A stretch of 64,000 nt of DNA from Spartobacteria bacterium. Lineage in GTDB: Bacteria > Verrucomicrobiota > Verrucomicrobiia > Chthoniobacterales > UBA10450. This document shows, piece after piece, positions 7,854 through 16,109 of this stretch (position 1 is its first letter; each line of letters begins with the position of its first letter). The notes under the pieces are model-generated. The model saw only the letters and a list, made by a program, of their open reading frames with translations, did not search any database and was not told where the DNA came from. Where the stretch lies: assembly GCA_003169975.1 (NCBI GenBank), contig PNAA01000009.1:82671-146670 (forward strand), written 5' to 3'. The translations under genes were made by a program, and so were the position numbers.

Positions 7854-7952
7854 GCCTAACGAGGAGTGAGCCCCAAAAATCTGCAATTAAAGGCAGATAA
7901 AATCTGTATAATCCGGTTGCTTCCTGGGGGGACGCCGGATAAAAAACCTTTC
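7854..7952. other. Putative attI / integron promoter region
   Basis: The interval between the GTTAGGC box that opens the cassette array and the divergent integrase ATG. A TATAAT -10 hexamer at 7907-7912 points toward the integrase; its -35 (CAATTA region) is weak. By position this is where attI and divergent promoters lie in integrons. No cassette promoter was confidently found. Confidence 0.5.
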
Positions 7953-8105
7953 ATGGCCACAGAGGCTGTAGCGCAGACCACTTCGCCGGGCAAGCCGAAA
8001 AAGCTGCTCGAACAGGTGCGCGATCTGTTGCGCCTGAAGCATTACAGCCTCCGCACGGAGCGCTCCTATTGCGATTGGATCGAGCGCTTCATCCGCTTTG
8101 ATTCG
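7953..8105 (+). pseudogene. intI: Truncated integron integrase (IntI N-terminus)
   Basis: The first 50 codons encode KPKKLLEQVRDLLRLKHYSLRTE followed by SYCDWIERFIRF, the SAM-like N-terminal domain of tyrosine recombinases and especially of integron integrases (IntI1 has HYSLRTEQAY and a similar FIRFH). After codon 50 the frame continues to 8243 but no longer resembles an integrase; all catalytic residues (R, H, R, Y) are missing. The break lies near 8100, just before inverted-repeat debris. The gene is divergent from the cassette array, as in true integrons. Confidence 0.8.
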
Positions 8106-8217
8106 TTCGCCTCCCGCCCACTCAGCCTCTCGGCCTGCGCGCCTATTGCCGTAGCTCCCCCAGCTACTCCATTCACGCAAACGGTGTCCGGGGGTCGAAA
8201 TTGGGGGTCAGGCAGGA

Positions 8218-8433
8218 ATGGCATTAAGATAAGACGGTTTTAGGATGAAATTGCCCTCTGTAGAGCGTTCATGCGGCCTCTGGTAGCCCGAGGTTCAAGC
8301 CAAAACCGACAGTTCCGGCATTTTAGAGGGACGCTTCATCCCCAAAGGCCCTGCCCAGCCACGATTCCACGAGCAGATTCAAAGCTTTTTCAGAGGAGAA
8401 CCACCTCCGAAATCGTTCTTATCTTAATGCCAT
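8218..8433. mobile_element. Miniature inverted-repeat element, 216 bp
   Basis: The ends are a perfect 17-bp inverted repeat, ATGGCATTAAGATAAGA at 8218-8234 and its complement at 8417-8433. The interior has no transposase. GGGGTCAGGCA-type motifs flank it (8204-8213, 8436-8446, complement 8530-8540). Probably a non-autonomous transposon relic, and a candidate cause of the integrase truncation. Confidence 0.55.
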
Positions 8434-8439
8434 GTCGGG

Positions 8440-8868
8440 TCAGGCAGCGTTTTTTGGCAGAGCGATTCCATTCCCGAAAGAAACCGCCGGCCCGCCTCGT
8501 CGTGAAGAATTGGTTCGTGTCAAGATTTGATGCCTGACCCCAAGTTTCCCACGCCTATTGACTCGCTCGCGCGCACGCGCGCGCGCGTAGGGACGTTGCA
8601 GTTGTGCTAGTCTGTAATGCCTGTCTGGCCTCGCCACCACTGCGCAAATGCTGGGTAGCGCCCGCAACCAACGCTGAAAAGCCGGATCAGCTCGCAGCCG
8701 CATAACGTGCGCGCGGTAGCGCGTGTTGCGTCCCCGGTCGAATGCGCGCTCCCACTGCCGGCGAAAGGCGGGATCTCCGCGGAGATGCGCATACATCGAG
8801 TTGCGCGAGATGTTCGCCGCTCGGCAGGCGCGACTAATGTGCGGGTCGAGCCGCAGCGCGTCGAGCAA
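8440..8868 (-). pseudogene. Helix-turn-helix (terminase-small-subunit-like) gene fragment
   Basis: Residues 3-45 (LRLDPHISRACRAANISRN, MYAHLRGDPAFRRQWERAF) form a clear helix-turn-helix of the kind found in phage terminase small subunits and related DNA-binding proteins. The frame opens with TTG and similar residues continue upstream of it (VFAWRRPL), while the C-terminal 30 residues run through repeat debris (8440-8545). Both ends are thus unreliable, and it is best read as a phage-derived remnant. Confidence 0.5.
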
Positions 8869-9083
8869 TGGCCGGCGCCAGGCGAAAACGTTGGCTGCAA
8901 CGGATCACGTTCGGATGAACTAAAAGAGGCTGTAGAGATTTTTCAAGCAGGCAACCCAGGGAGCTTTCCTCGCATACGCCTGAGTGGTCGCAAGTGTGTC
9001 CCGTTAATTCTTGAGGTCGTGCGTTTCGTTTGTTGCCGGGCATGGCCTAACAAATGCTGCTCATTTTTTAGCACAGCAGTAAT

Positions 9084-10403
9084 ATGTCCACCAACCTCCG
9101 TCAGAGCACTCTTGAGAGGGAATTACTCACGTCGCCTCATCCGGAGGAAGAGTTGCGTGACATCGGCGCCGAACCGGAACATGGCGTTGCTAAGCGAACG
9201 AACGGCCCGGAAATGACAAATACCGAAGTGCCGCGCCACGTCGCTGAAGGAGGAGGTGTTAAGGCTCAATTAGAAACATCACTTCGGGAGGTGAAGGACT
9301 TGAAAGCGGCGCTCGATGAGCACGCCATCGTGGCCATGACCGATCCGCAGGGCAGGATCACTTTCGTGAACGATAAGTTTTGCGCGATCTCGAAGTATTC
9401 GCGCGAGGAACTGCTCGGGCAGGATCACCGAATCCTTAACTCGGGCTTTCACCCAACGGAATTCATCCGCGACTTGTGGACGACGATCACTCACGGGCGC
9501 GTCTGGCATGGCGAGATCAAGAATCGTGCAAAGGATGGTTCCTTCTATTGGGTGGACGCCACCATCGTGCCGTTCCTGAACGAGGATGGCAAACCGCGCC
9601 AGTATGTGGCTATCCGCGCTGATATTACCGAGCGCAAGGCAGCGGAGGACGAAATTCAGCAACTCAATGCGAGACTCGAACAGCGCGTGATCCAGCGGAC
9701 AGTTGAACTGGAGGCAGCAAACAAGGAACTGGAGGCGTTCAGCTACTCGGTTTCCCACGATCTGCGTGCACCGCTACGTCACGTCGCCGGGTTCGTAGAG
9801 TTATTGCGCGCGGATGCCGCGCCAATCTTGTCGGAAAAGAGCGGCCGCTATCTCGCGACCATCTCGCAGTCGGCAAAACGGATGGGAGATTTGATTGACG
9901 ATCTGCTGGCGTTTTCACGCATTGGGCGCTCTGAGATGCAAAAGACCGAGGTCAATCTCGACCAGCTAATCAAAGCGACGCTGGCCGATTTGCACGTTGA
10001 AACAAAGGAACGAAACATCGTTTGGGAAGTGAACCCCTTGCCCACGGTGGAGGCGGATCGCTCCATGCTCCGCCAGGTTCTTGTCAACTTGATTTCCAAT
10101 GCGGTGAAGTTCACTGGCACACGCGCCCGCGCCGAAATCGAAATCGGCTGCGCTTCCACCGAGGAGAACGAGGTCGTGATTTTTGTTCGAGATAACGGTG
10201 CCGGCTTCGACCCGAAATACACCGGGAAACTTTTCGGCGTCTTTCAGCGTCTGCACAGCAGAGACGAGTTTGAAGGCACCGGCATCGGATTGGCCAATGT
10301 CCAGCGCATCATCAATCGCCACGGCGGACGAGTTTGGGCGGAAGGTGCGGTAGATAAAGGTGCAACATTTTATTTCTCAATCCCACGAAAGACAGAGGCA
10401 TAA
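9084..10403 (+). CDS. PAS-domain sensor histidine kinase, cytoplasmic
   Basis: 439 residues with no transmembrane segment. Residues 1-70 are a polar leader with a short coiled coil. A PAS domain follows (about 75-185; TDPQGRITFVNDKFC, GEIKNRAKDGSFYWV, ending ADITERKAAE). Next come a coiled coil, the HisKA domain with H225 (YSVSHDLRAPLRH), and the ATPase domain with N-box LVNLISNAVKFT, G1 DNGAGFD and G2 GTGIGLANV. The combination resembles phytochrome-class kinases paired with Rcp1-like receivers. The next ATG follows the stop codon immediately (10404), and an intact receiver gene lies at 10641, so a phosphorelay operon is likely. Confidence 0.9.
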   Translation: MSTNLRQSTLERELLTSPHPEEELRDIGAEPEHGVAKRTNGPEMTNTEVPRHVAEGGGVKAQLETSLREVKDLKAALDEHAIVAMTDPQGRITFVNDKFCAISKYSREELLGQDHRILNSGFHPTEFIRDLWTTITHGRVWHGEIKNRAKDGSFYWVDATIVPFLNEDGKPRQYVAIRADITERKAAEDEIQQLNARLEQRVIQRTVELEAANKELEAFSYSVSHDLRAPLRHVAGFVELLRADAAPILSEKSGRYLATISQSAKRMGDLIDDLLAFSRIGRSEMQKTEVNLDQLIKATLADLHVETKERNIVWEVNPLPTVEADRSMLRQVLVNLISNAVKFTGTRARAEIEIGCASTEENEVVIFVRDNGAGFDPKYTGKLFGVFQRLHSRDEFEGTGIGLANVQRIINRHGGRVWAEGAVDKGATFYFSIPRKTEA

Positions 10404-10593
10404 ATGAACGCTCAACTAAAAAACATTCTCTTGGTTGAAGATGATCCACGAGATGTGGAGCTGACGTTGGCGGCATTGGACGAACACAAGTTAGCGAACA
10501 AGGTCACGGTCGCGCGCGACGGTGAGGAGCATTGGATTATCTCTATTACCGAGGAAAATTTGAGTCGCGCGCGAATGGCAATCCCATCTTCGT
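10404..10593 (+). pseudogene. Frameshifted, truncated Rcp1-like response regulator
   Basis: It begins like a receiver domain (NILLVEDDPRDVELTLAAL, then VTVARDGEE). After codon 42 the frame changes: in the +1 frame the protein continues ALDYLYYRGKFESRANGNPIFV, as expected for this family. One base is therefore missing near 10527. The phosphoacceptor region (LLDLKLP) never follows, so the gene is also truncated before 10600. A decayed paralog of the intact gene at 10641. Confidence 0.75.
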
Positions 10594-10640
10594 AAACATT
10601 TGCGAAAAAACGGAGCGCAAGCGAACCGAGAAACCAAACC

Positions 10641-11093
10641 ATGAGGAACACAAATGAGCTCGAGATATTGCTTGTCGAGGACGATCCCAACGACGTCGAG
10701 CTGACCTTGTGCGCGTTTGGGAAGTCCAATTTGAGCAACCGCATCCACGTCGCGCGCGACGGAGCGGAGGCGCTGGAGTTCATCTTTTGTGAAGGACCAC
10801 ATGCCGGCCGCAAGATGGAAGATGGACCAAAGGTTGTATTGTTGGACTTGAAGTTACCGAAGTTAGACGGCCTGGAGGTATTGCGGCGCATAAAGGGAGA
10901 TCCGCTCACGAGAATGATTCCCGTGGTGGCACTGACCTCCTCGCCCGAGGACCGCGACGTCGTTGAGAGCTACAACCTGGGTGTGAACAGCTACATCGTT
11001 AAACCGGTGAATTTCGAGCGAGTTGTCGAGGCGGTGGAACAGTTAGCACTTTACTGGCGGCTAATGAATGAACCGCCCAAGTTGAAAGGATAA
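10641..11093 (+). CDS. Single-domain response regulator (Rcp1-like)
   Basis: 150 residues, a receiver domain with no output domain. The acidic pocket is E13-D14-D15 (LLVEDDPNDVE), the phosphoacceptor is D69 (VVLLDLKLPKLDG), with T99 (VALTSS) and K121 (IVKPVNF). The extended loop between residues 45 and 64 is usual for Rcp1-type partners of phytochrome-like kinases. It is probably phosphorylated by the kinase at 9084-10403, perhaps only as a phosphate shuttle. Confidence 0.9.
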   Translation: MRNTNELEILLVEDDPNDVELTLCAFGKSNLSNRIHVARDGAEALEFIFCEGPHAGRKMEDGPKVVLLDLKLPKLDGLEVLRRIKGDPLTRMIPVVALTSSPEDRDVVESYNLGVNSYIVKPVNFERVVEAVEQLALYWRLMNEPPKLKG

Positions 11094-11094
11094 A

Positions 11095-11150
11095 ATGTCG
11101 CGCGGCCACTCCGGGTTCTGATTCTCGAAGATAATCCAAAAGACGCCGAA
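11095..11150 (+). pseudogene. Remnant of a third receiver gene
   Basis: In the frame beginning at 11097 the sequence reads RPLRVLILEDNPKDAEM, the start of another receiver domain, then joins the XRE gene in frame. The ATG at 11095 is out of frame with it (a 2-base excess in TCGCGCGGCC). It is a 5' stump fused to unrelated DNA. Confidence 0.6.
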
Positions 11151-11402
11151 ATGGCTCGAGACATTCGACCGGCCGGCAACGTCGTTGGCGCGCAGATTCG
11201 CCGTTTGCGAAACGAACAGGGACTGTCGCAACCTGCTCTGGCCGCCAAATGCCAGCGCATCGGGTGGGACATCGGACGGGACATCGTCGCGCGTATCGAA
11301 TCGGGAGTTCGGCTGGTCACTGATTCGGAAATCCTGTTCCTGGCGAAAGCGTTGAATGCTCCGATCGCGGATCTCTTTCCGGGGTCTTGGCGGCGCCAAT
11401 AA
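11151..11402 (+). CDS. XRE-family helix-turn-helix regulator
   Basis: 83 residues, one HTH-XRE domain: VVGAQIRRLRNEQGLSQPAL with the recognition helix in LAAKCQRIGWDIGRDIVARIESGVR and the closing EILFLAKALN. It is the size of small phage or accessory-island repressors. It is joined upstream in the same frame to a receiver-domain stump, so the exact start (ATG at 11151) is a choice. Confidence 0.75.
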   Translation: MARDIRPAGNVVGAQIRRLRNEQGLSQPALAAKCQRIGWDIGRDIVARIESGVRLVTDSEILFLAKALNAPIADLFPGSWRRQ

Positions 11403-11438
11403 CTGTTCCGTTGTCTCTGGCCGTCGACGTTCCGGGCC

Positions 11439-11530
11439 GTCAAACCTGTCGCGCAATCGGAGGGCACTAATCAGACTTAACCCCGCTGCCAGACCGAAGA
11501 ATTGGGGTATCGGCGCTATTGGGTTAACCC
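11439..11530 (+). repeat. Dispersed ~95-bp repeat, copy 1
   Basis: Shares GTCAAACCTGTCGCGCAATC, then A-GGGC, an ATTGGGGT-ATCG block and a closing GGGTTAACCC with 14771-14862, 15618-15715 and 19184-19275. The copies are degenerate. No frame is conserved. Function unknown. Confidence 0.45.
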
Positions 11531-11611
11531 TCGGATTTTATAGCCGTCGAATTTAGTTTTCTGACCACCCTGTTGACATCACATACCCAGGAAGAAAACC
11601 TGCCGTTGAAG

Positions 11612-11641
11612 CCGTGGGTTCAAATCCCACCCCTTTCGCCG
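11612..11641 (+). tRNA. tRNA-Ser-like 3' fragment
   Basis: A perfect T-arm (GTGGG-TTCAAAT-CCCAC) is followed by acceptor strand CCCTTTC, G and CCG. No anticodon arm or 5' acceptor strand is found upstream. It resembles the 3' end of a tRNA-Ser and marks a likely attachment site at the left edge of the accessory genes that follow. The rest of 11531-11949 shows no gene. Confidence 0.5.
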
Positions 11642-11949
11642 CGTCTTCATTCTCATAGGTAAATGTGCGGATTTTTGGATTCCGTCGTTGGAATGGGTAA
11701 GAACGAAAATAAGGACACGATCGTTATTGTCCTAGAGCACCCTGTGTATCCTAGAACCGGTGTTTGCTTATTGGTTAAAAATTTCTGCGAGGCTAAACCC
11801 GATTTGGAACGTCGCTACCACTCCGAATCCCGCACCAGCCCCCGGCGCTCGCGAATCTGATCTGTGAATTATTTCTAAGGGACGGTGGCACAGCGAAGTC
11901 AATTTTTCGCTCTCGAACGCGGCGGATCGGGGGTAGGATCGCCGCCTAG

Positions 11950-12519
11950 ATGCCGGCATCGCAGTTTTCCTCAAGGCAAATAAAGGCGTTTCGCCGATTA
12001 CTCTGGGCCATGGCGGATATAGGGGCCGCTCGGCAGGCGACCGACCTGTTAATCCGCAATTTTAACGCGTTTCATGAAGGATTCACCGCGCGTGCGCTGG
12101 AAACGGGGACCATCGTGTCCTACGCTCGACCATTTGGCGAAAATGACGGCCTTGGTAGTTTACCGCAGGAGTTCAGAATGTTCGATAAGGCGGAACTTCA
12201 AACCTACCACGATCGCATTTTGAGATCGCGGGATGTTCTGGCAGCCCACAACAACCTTCAAGAAACGCCAAGCCTGGTAAACCCACTCATTCCGCGCGAC
12301 ACAGTCTCGAAAGTGGGAATTGAGATTGAGCGGAATTTCCAGACTGCGTGGAGAATTAACCCGCCTTTTTTGTCGCCTAACGTGCTCGCAGGAATGATAA
12401 AATTATTTCTTTTTCAGGAGGAGCGGATTGATCGGGCGATTCAAACAAGGTTCCGAGCGTTTTTGGACAGGCACCATCACGCGCCTGGCCGCTACACGTT
12501 GGGCGAGGATTTCCCATGA
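11950..12519 (+). CDS. Hypothetical soluble protein
   Basis: 189 residues, no signal peptide or membrane segment, charged and helical (IKAFRRLLWAMADIGAARQATDLLIRNF, RSRDVLAAHNNLQE, IDRAIQTRFRAFLDRHHH). I do not recognise the family. It lies between a tRNA-Ser fragment and a DUF4209 gene, in a setting typical of accessory or defence genes. Confidence 0.6.
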   Translation: MPASQFSSRQIKAFRRLLWAMADIGAARQATDLLIRNFNAFHEGFTARALETGTIVSYARPFGENDGLGSLPQEFRMFDKAELQTYHDRILRSRDVLAAHNNLQETPSLVNPLIPRDTVSKVGIEIERNFQTAWRINPPFLSPNVLAGMIKLFLFQEERIDRAIQTRFRAFLDRHHHAPGRYTLGEDFP

Positions 12520-12633
12520 TTGCTCTCGTGGAACATTGGCTTTGGTTGATAAGTCGGCAATGTCGTCGAATCCCTTGGGTGTCGCCGAACACGGAGGCCG
12601 AGCCACCCCACCTCTTTAGATCCTTTCATCCCG

Positions 12634-14484
12634 ATGGATTGGCGATTCTATTTTCACAAAAAAGGCGGAGGCGAAGTGACCACAGATGAAAGCAGCCCCG
12701 ACAGGGAAGAGGTGTCCGTCGATGATCTACGGCGACATCCCTGGCAGACGATAATCGGCGGGCAGCGGACCAAAAAAAATAGCAGCTATGGGCGAGCGTT
12801 ACTTGCCGAGGCTGAACGGCTCAAGGAACGAGGAGAGTTTAGCGGCGAGCGCGCCTTCTCATTCCTCGCGAAAATAGCGGCGCTTTGGCCCGATTACAAC
12901 CTACCGGGGAACCCGTATGAACAGCCGTGGATGAAATCTGCCCCCTTGTCACCTTCAGATTTGGATGTTCTCGAAGAGGTATTTGGCGAGATTGAAGATC
13001 CTGAGTTCAAAGCCCGAGTCGGGGACGTCCTTTGGGAGTTTCGCCGGCGACATGATGCGGCAACTGTTGCAGCAAACGCATTTGTAGACTCGGCACACCG
13101 CCTTGAGGAGGCAAAGCTGTGGCCTCCCTTTGTCAAAAGGCTGGAACGTGCCTTAGCCTTGGCCGGCAAACTTGGCCGGGGAAAGCCGCTTCACACTCGC
13201 CTTTGCGACGAGGTCGAGCAGACCATAACAAAATACAAGGAGGTAAACGAGGCTGGATTTCTTTGTTCCAGACTTATCCAACTACTTGACAGCCACAGAA
13301 GGCTGGACTCAGCCCGCTATTCAAAGCTCTGCAAAGACTTGGCAGCCCGATTCTCAGCGGCGAAACAATGGGACAAAGCGCACGATTATTGGACGTTGTC
13401 CGCAAAGCACTGCCGGCGACTTGAGGATGCACCTGCAACTAGCAAAGCACTCGTAGAGGCTGCCGAATGCTGGGCCGCGAAGGCTGAGGAAAATATTGCC
13501 AGCGAGAATCCAAATGCACTTTTCGCCGCTCATTGGATGGGAAAGGCGTTTTACGAGCTGCAACAGGCCAGCGCCCCGGAGGAGCGCCAAATCGAAGTCC
13601 ATCGGCGACTCCGAGAACTTCAAAAGAATGGATTAAAGCGGATGTCCCCGCTGCCAATTTCCGAGGAACTATTGGAGAAGTTTGAAGAGCATGAATCGAG
13701 GATAGCTGATTTCGCGAGGGAACATGTTCGGGGACTTGACTTCGATGAGGCGCTATGCCGATTAGCGTTCATGGCAGAGGTTCCCGACCCCAGCGAGATT
13801 AAGGCGCGTATCGAATCGGAGAGTAGTCACTCCGTTTGGACGCAAATAATACCGACGGCAACTGTTACCGAGAGCGGACTAACAGCGGACCAACTCGGAC
13901 CGATGCCAACTTCGTCGGGTCCGGAATACGATGATTGGATGGTGAAGCGGGCATACCTTCACGCGCGTCAGCTTGAATGGCCCAGCTTGGCAACACTGAT
14001 CGAAGCAGCACGTGAGCAGATTGTCGAGGAAAATTGCCCCAGTATCGGTGACTTAGTGTCACTCGTAACGAGTAACTCGTTTATTCCTCCGGGTCATGAA
14101 GGCATTTACCGGCGGGGGCTGTATGCCGGTTTGGTAGGCGACTGGCTGGTTGCTGTTCATCTCCTTGTCCCACAGCTTGAGGCGTCCATTCGTCAAGTTT
14201 TCGAGCAAGAGGGCATCCGAACGTCGAGCGTCGAATCGGAAGGAATCCAAGAAGAAAAACTTCTCGGTAAGCTTCTTTTTCATGAAAAGATGGAGAATTT
14301 GTTTGGAGTCGCACCGACCTTCAACCTTCGCGGCATTCTCGTAGAAAAGTTGGGGTTCAATTTAAGAAATGATATGGCGCATGGCTTCATATCCGAGGCG
14401 GGTTTTTTCTCGCCAGCCGCGCCCGTTCTATGGTGGTTGACCTTGCGGATGTGTTGGCTGGGGTCGACCGCTGTTGAGCCTTGA
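12634..14484 (+). CDS. DUF4209-like protein with HEPN-type Rx4H motif
   Basis: 616 residues, soluble and almost wholly helical, with a TPR-like central part (about 150-330). The C-terminal region (about 480-600) matches the DUF4209 pattern: GDWLVAVHLLVPQLEASIRQ, then LRGILVEKLGFNLRNDMAHG. R578-N-D-M-A-H583 is an Rx4H motif of the kind used by HEPN RNases. HEPN proteins often act in toxin, CRISPR and abortive-infection systems. A nuclease role is inference; the family is otherwise uncharacterised. Its partner could be the 189-residue gene upstream. Confidence 0.7.
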   Translation: MDWRFYFHKKGGGEVTTDESSPDREEVSVDDLRRHPWQTIIGGQRTKKNSSYGRALLAEAERLKERGEFSGERAFSFLAKIAALWPDYNLPGNPYEQPWMKSAPLSPSDLDVLEEVFGEIEDPEFKARVGDVLWEFRRRHDAATVAANAFVDSAHRLEEAKLWPPFVKRLERALALAGKLGRGKPLHTRLCDEVEQTITKYKEVNEAGFLCSRLIQLLDSHRRLDSARYSKLCKDLAARFSAAKQWDKAHDYWTLSAKHCRRLEDAPATSKALVEAAECWAAKAEENIASENPNALFAAHWMGKAFYELQQASAPEERQIEVHRRLRELQKNGLKRMSPLPISEELLEKFEEHESRIADFAREHVRGLDFDEALCRLAFMAEVPDPSEIKARIESESSHSVWTQIIPTATVTESGLTADQLGPMPTSSGPEYDDWMVKRAYLHARQLEWPSLATLIEAAREQIVEENCPSIGDLVSLVTSNSFIPPGHEGIYRRGLYAGLVGDWLVAVHLLVPQLEASIRQVFEQEGIRTSSVESEGIQEEKLLGKLLFHEKMENLFGVAPTFNLRGILVEKLGFNLRNDMAHGFISEAGFFSPAAPVLWWLTLRMCWLGSTAVEP

Positions 14485-14770
14485 AGGCAACCTGCCCGGC
14501 TCCCGAACGCCCCTCTCGACCGCGGCGACTTTGCTTTTCTGACGCACTCGTCGGAGGTCGCGCTGACCCTCCCGATGTTGCCAGCCGCCTGGCCAGGGGC
14601 CGCGTCGAGCCGGACGGGCATGAGTGGCTGCTCACCGGCGTCGTGAGCGGCGCGAAGGCGAAGCGGGCTCTCCCGCCGTGCTTCACCGCTCTCACGGACC
14701 ACCGCCAGAAACCAAATGGATATGCGAAATGGCGTCCCTGCCGTCCCAACCACTCGGGCCCCCGCTGAAT
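14485..14770 (-). pseudogene. Decayed copy of a small conserved peptide gene
   Basis: Around 14610-14700 one minus frame reads ARRESPLRLRAAHDAGEQPL, MPVRL. Nearly the same peptide is encoded at 19340-19440, and a diverged one at 23147-23323 (ARRASLLRLKAAHEREEQPI). At DNA level the first two copies are about 90% identical over 80 bp. The rest of the frame is not conserved. Confidence 0.4.
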
Positions 14771-14862
14771 CCACCCGCGCAATCGCGTGAGCGTCTCATG
14801 TCCAGGCGTCCACGCGCGCGCCGCGGATCGGGGTCATCTCTCTAATGTCGTAAGCCGCGCGG
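14771..14862 (+). repeat. Dispersed ~95-bp repeat, copy 2
   Basis: Shares CCGCGCAATCGC, GCGTCTCATGTC-AGGCG, an ACGCGCGC-CCGCGGAT block and CTAATGTCGTAA with copies 1, 3 and 4. Best match is to copy 3. Confidence 0.45.
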
Positions 14863-14900
14863 CACTGACTGGAACCAGTGGCGCGGGCTCACCGGCAGCT

Positions 14901-15335
14901 TCATTCGGAGGCGGCGCCCACAGTGTATTTGACGATAACAACCGCGCCTCGTCCGGTGAGTTCCGATCCTTCTTTAGCTCTTTGGGCTCCGGCTCTGCCG
15001 TCCTTGCGGAAGTAAGTAATCATCGTCGGGCTGTCACCGATTATCTCCCAGGCTGAGCCTTCAGCATTTTCTTCCAAGATTGCGGAGACTTGTGCCTCGG
15101 AGAACACTCCGCCAGCCTCCGGTCCAAAATCCTCACGCACCGACCGATTGGCGCGAAGATGAACGGTAATCACAGTATGATCCCTGGAGAAAATGAACTC
15201 GTCGTCACCGTTCTGACCGGTCGCGCTGCCGTAACGTGTCTTGCATTCATTTAACGTTTCGCCCAGGCGGGCGAGGCTAAGCGGAGCGGCCGCTAGAAGA
15301 AGAAAGATGGTTAGGGATAAGGGCGTTTTTTTCAT
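14901..15335 (-). CDS. Small secreted protein, unknown function
   Basis: 144 residues with a clear signal peptide (MKKTPLSLTIFLLLAAAPLSLA). The mature part contains RLGETLNECKTRYG, a pattern shared by small Verrucomicrobial secreted proteins, then beta-rich DDEFIFSRDHTVITVHL. No catalytic motif. The C-terminal region is Gly/Ala-rich. Confidence 0.7.
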   Translation of the reverse strand: MKKTPLSLTIFLLLAAAPLSLARLGETLNECKTRYGSATGQNGDDEFIFSRDHTVITVHLRANRSVREDFGPEAGGVFSEAQVSAILEENAEGSAWEIIGDSPTMITYFRKDGRAGAQRAKEGSELTGRGAVVIVKYTVGAASE

Positions 15336-15617
15336 GGGGATCAGAAATCAACGATGAAGCAACTTTGAGTTGTCCCAAGATTGCAAGCAGCAGATTCTGA
15401 GCCCTGCGGTCGCATACCTGAAAGCTTTAGACCAAGGTTCGTTATCCCACGGCGCCCAACGCGGCATCTGAACTGCTCGTATTGCGGAGGATGACCAAAT
15501 CAACAGCAGCTCTGATCGCCAACATGATCGTCAGCGTGGTGGCGCTGATGAAGCGAGCCTGACACCGGAATCACCCCGCACCTGGTAGAGCAGCCTTGGG
15601 GCTCGGACTGGGTCCCC

Positions 15618-15715
15618 GTCAAACCTATTCGCGCAATCACAGGGGCGCATCATGTCTAGGCACACGCGCGCCCGCGGCAAATCGGGTTAGTCGGCCTAAT
15701 GTCGTAACCCTCGCG
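15618..15715 (+). repeat. Dispersed ~95-bp repeat, copy 3
   Basis: Starts GTCAAACCTATTCGCGCAATC and continues with GGGGCGCATCATGTCTAGGC, ACGCGCGCCCGCGG and CTAATGTCGTAACCC. It preserves parts of copies 1, 2 and 4. The remainder of 15336-15917 shows no gene. Confidence 0.45.
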
Positions 15716-15917
15716 CCGCCCCACACCCCAGCGCCCAGCGCCCCAGCCTAACCGCGGTGCTGCCTGCGCGGTGAAGGTCCGCGACACCAGGACCGCGACA
15801 GAGACCCCCGGTGGGGCGGTGAAAGGCGCGCAGGGTCCGCCGGGCGGTGAAAGGCGCATCCGCCCGTGGGCGGCGTTACTGCTCGATGAGCACAGGAGCG
15901 AGGGGTTGAGATCGTGC

Positions 15918-16046
15918 TTCACTTGCGGATACCGTTTTCACGTTGCACGCCAGCAAGGACTGATCACGCACAATCCGGCTAAGGCCGTCGAGATGGTGCC
16001 AACGATAGCGAATCCACCAGGCAGCCGTTCGATCACAAAAGCTTAA
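15918..16046 (+). pseudogene. Tyrosine-recombinase fragment (core-binding region)
   Basis: The segment RFHVARQQGLITHNPAKAVEM has the pattern of the end of the core-binding domain of phage-type tyrosine recombinases (typically ...A-RQGLI--NPA-AVE-). Nothing upstream or downstream continues it; the catalytic domain is missing. A remnant of an integrase. Confidence 0.5.
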
Positions 16047-16054
16047 AGAATCAC

Positions 16055-16102
16055 AGCGCCTAACGAACGCGGCATAAACGGGTGCAGATTTGGTTAGGCG
16101 CC
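16055..16102. repeat. GCGCCTAAC...GTTAGGCGC inverted repeat
   Basis: GCGCCTAAC (16056-16064) and GTTAGGCGCC (16093-16102) form a 9-bp palindrome around a 28-base spacer, just beyond the stop of the kelch gene. The core boxes equal those of attC sites but the total length (about 45 bp) is shorter than usual. It could also act as a weak hairpin terminator; there is no T-run. Confidence 0.4.
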
Positions 16103-16109
16103 GAACCGC

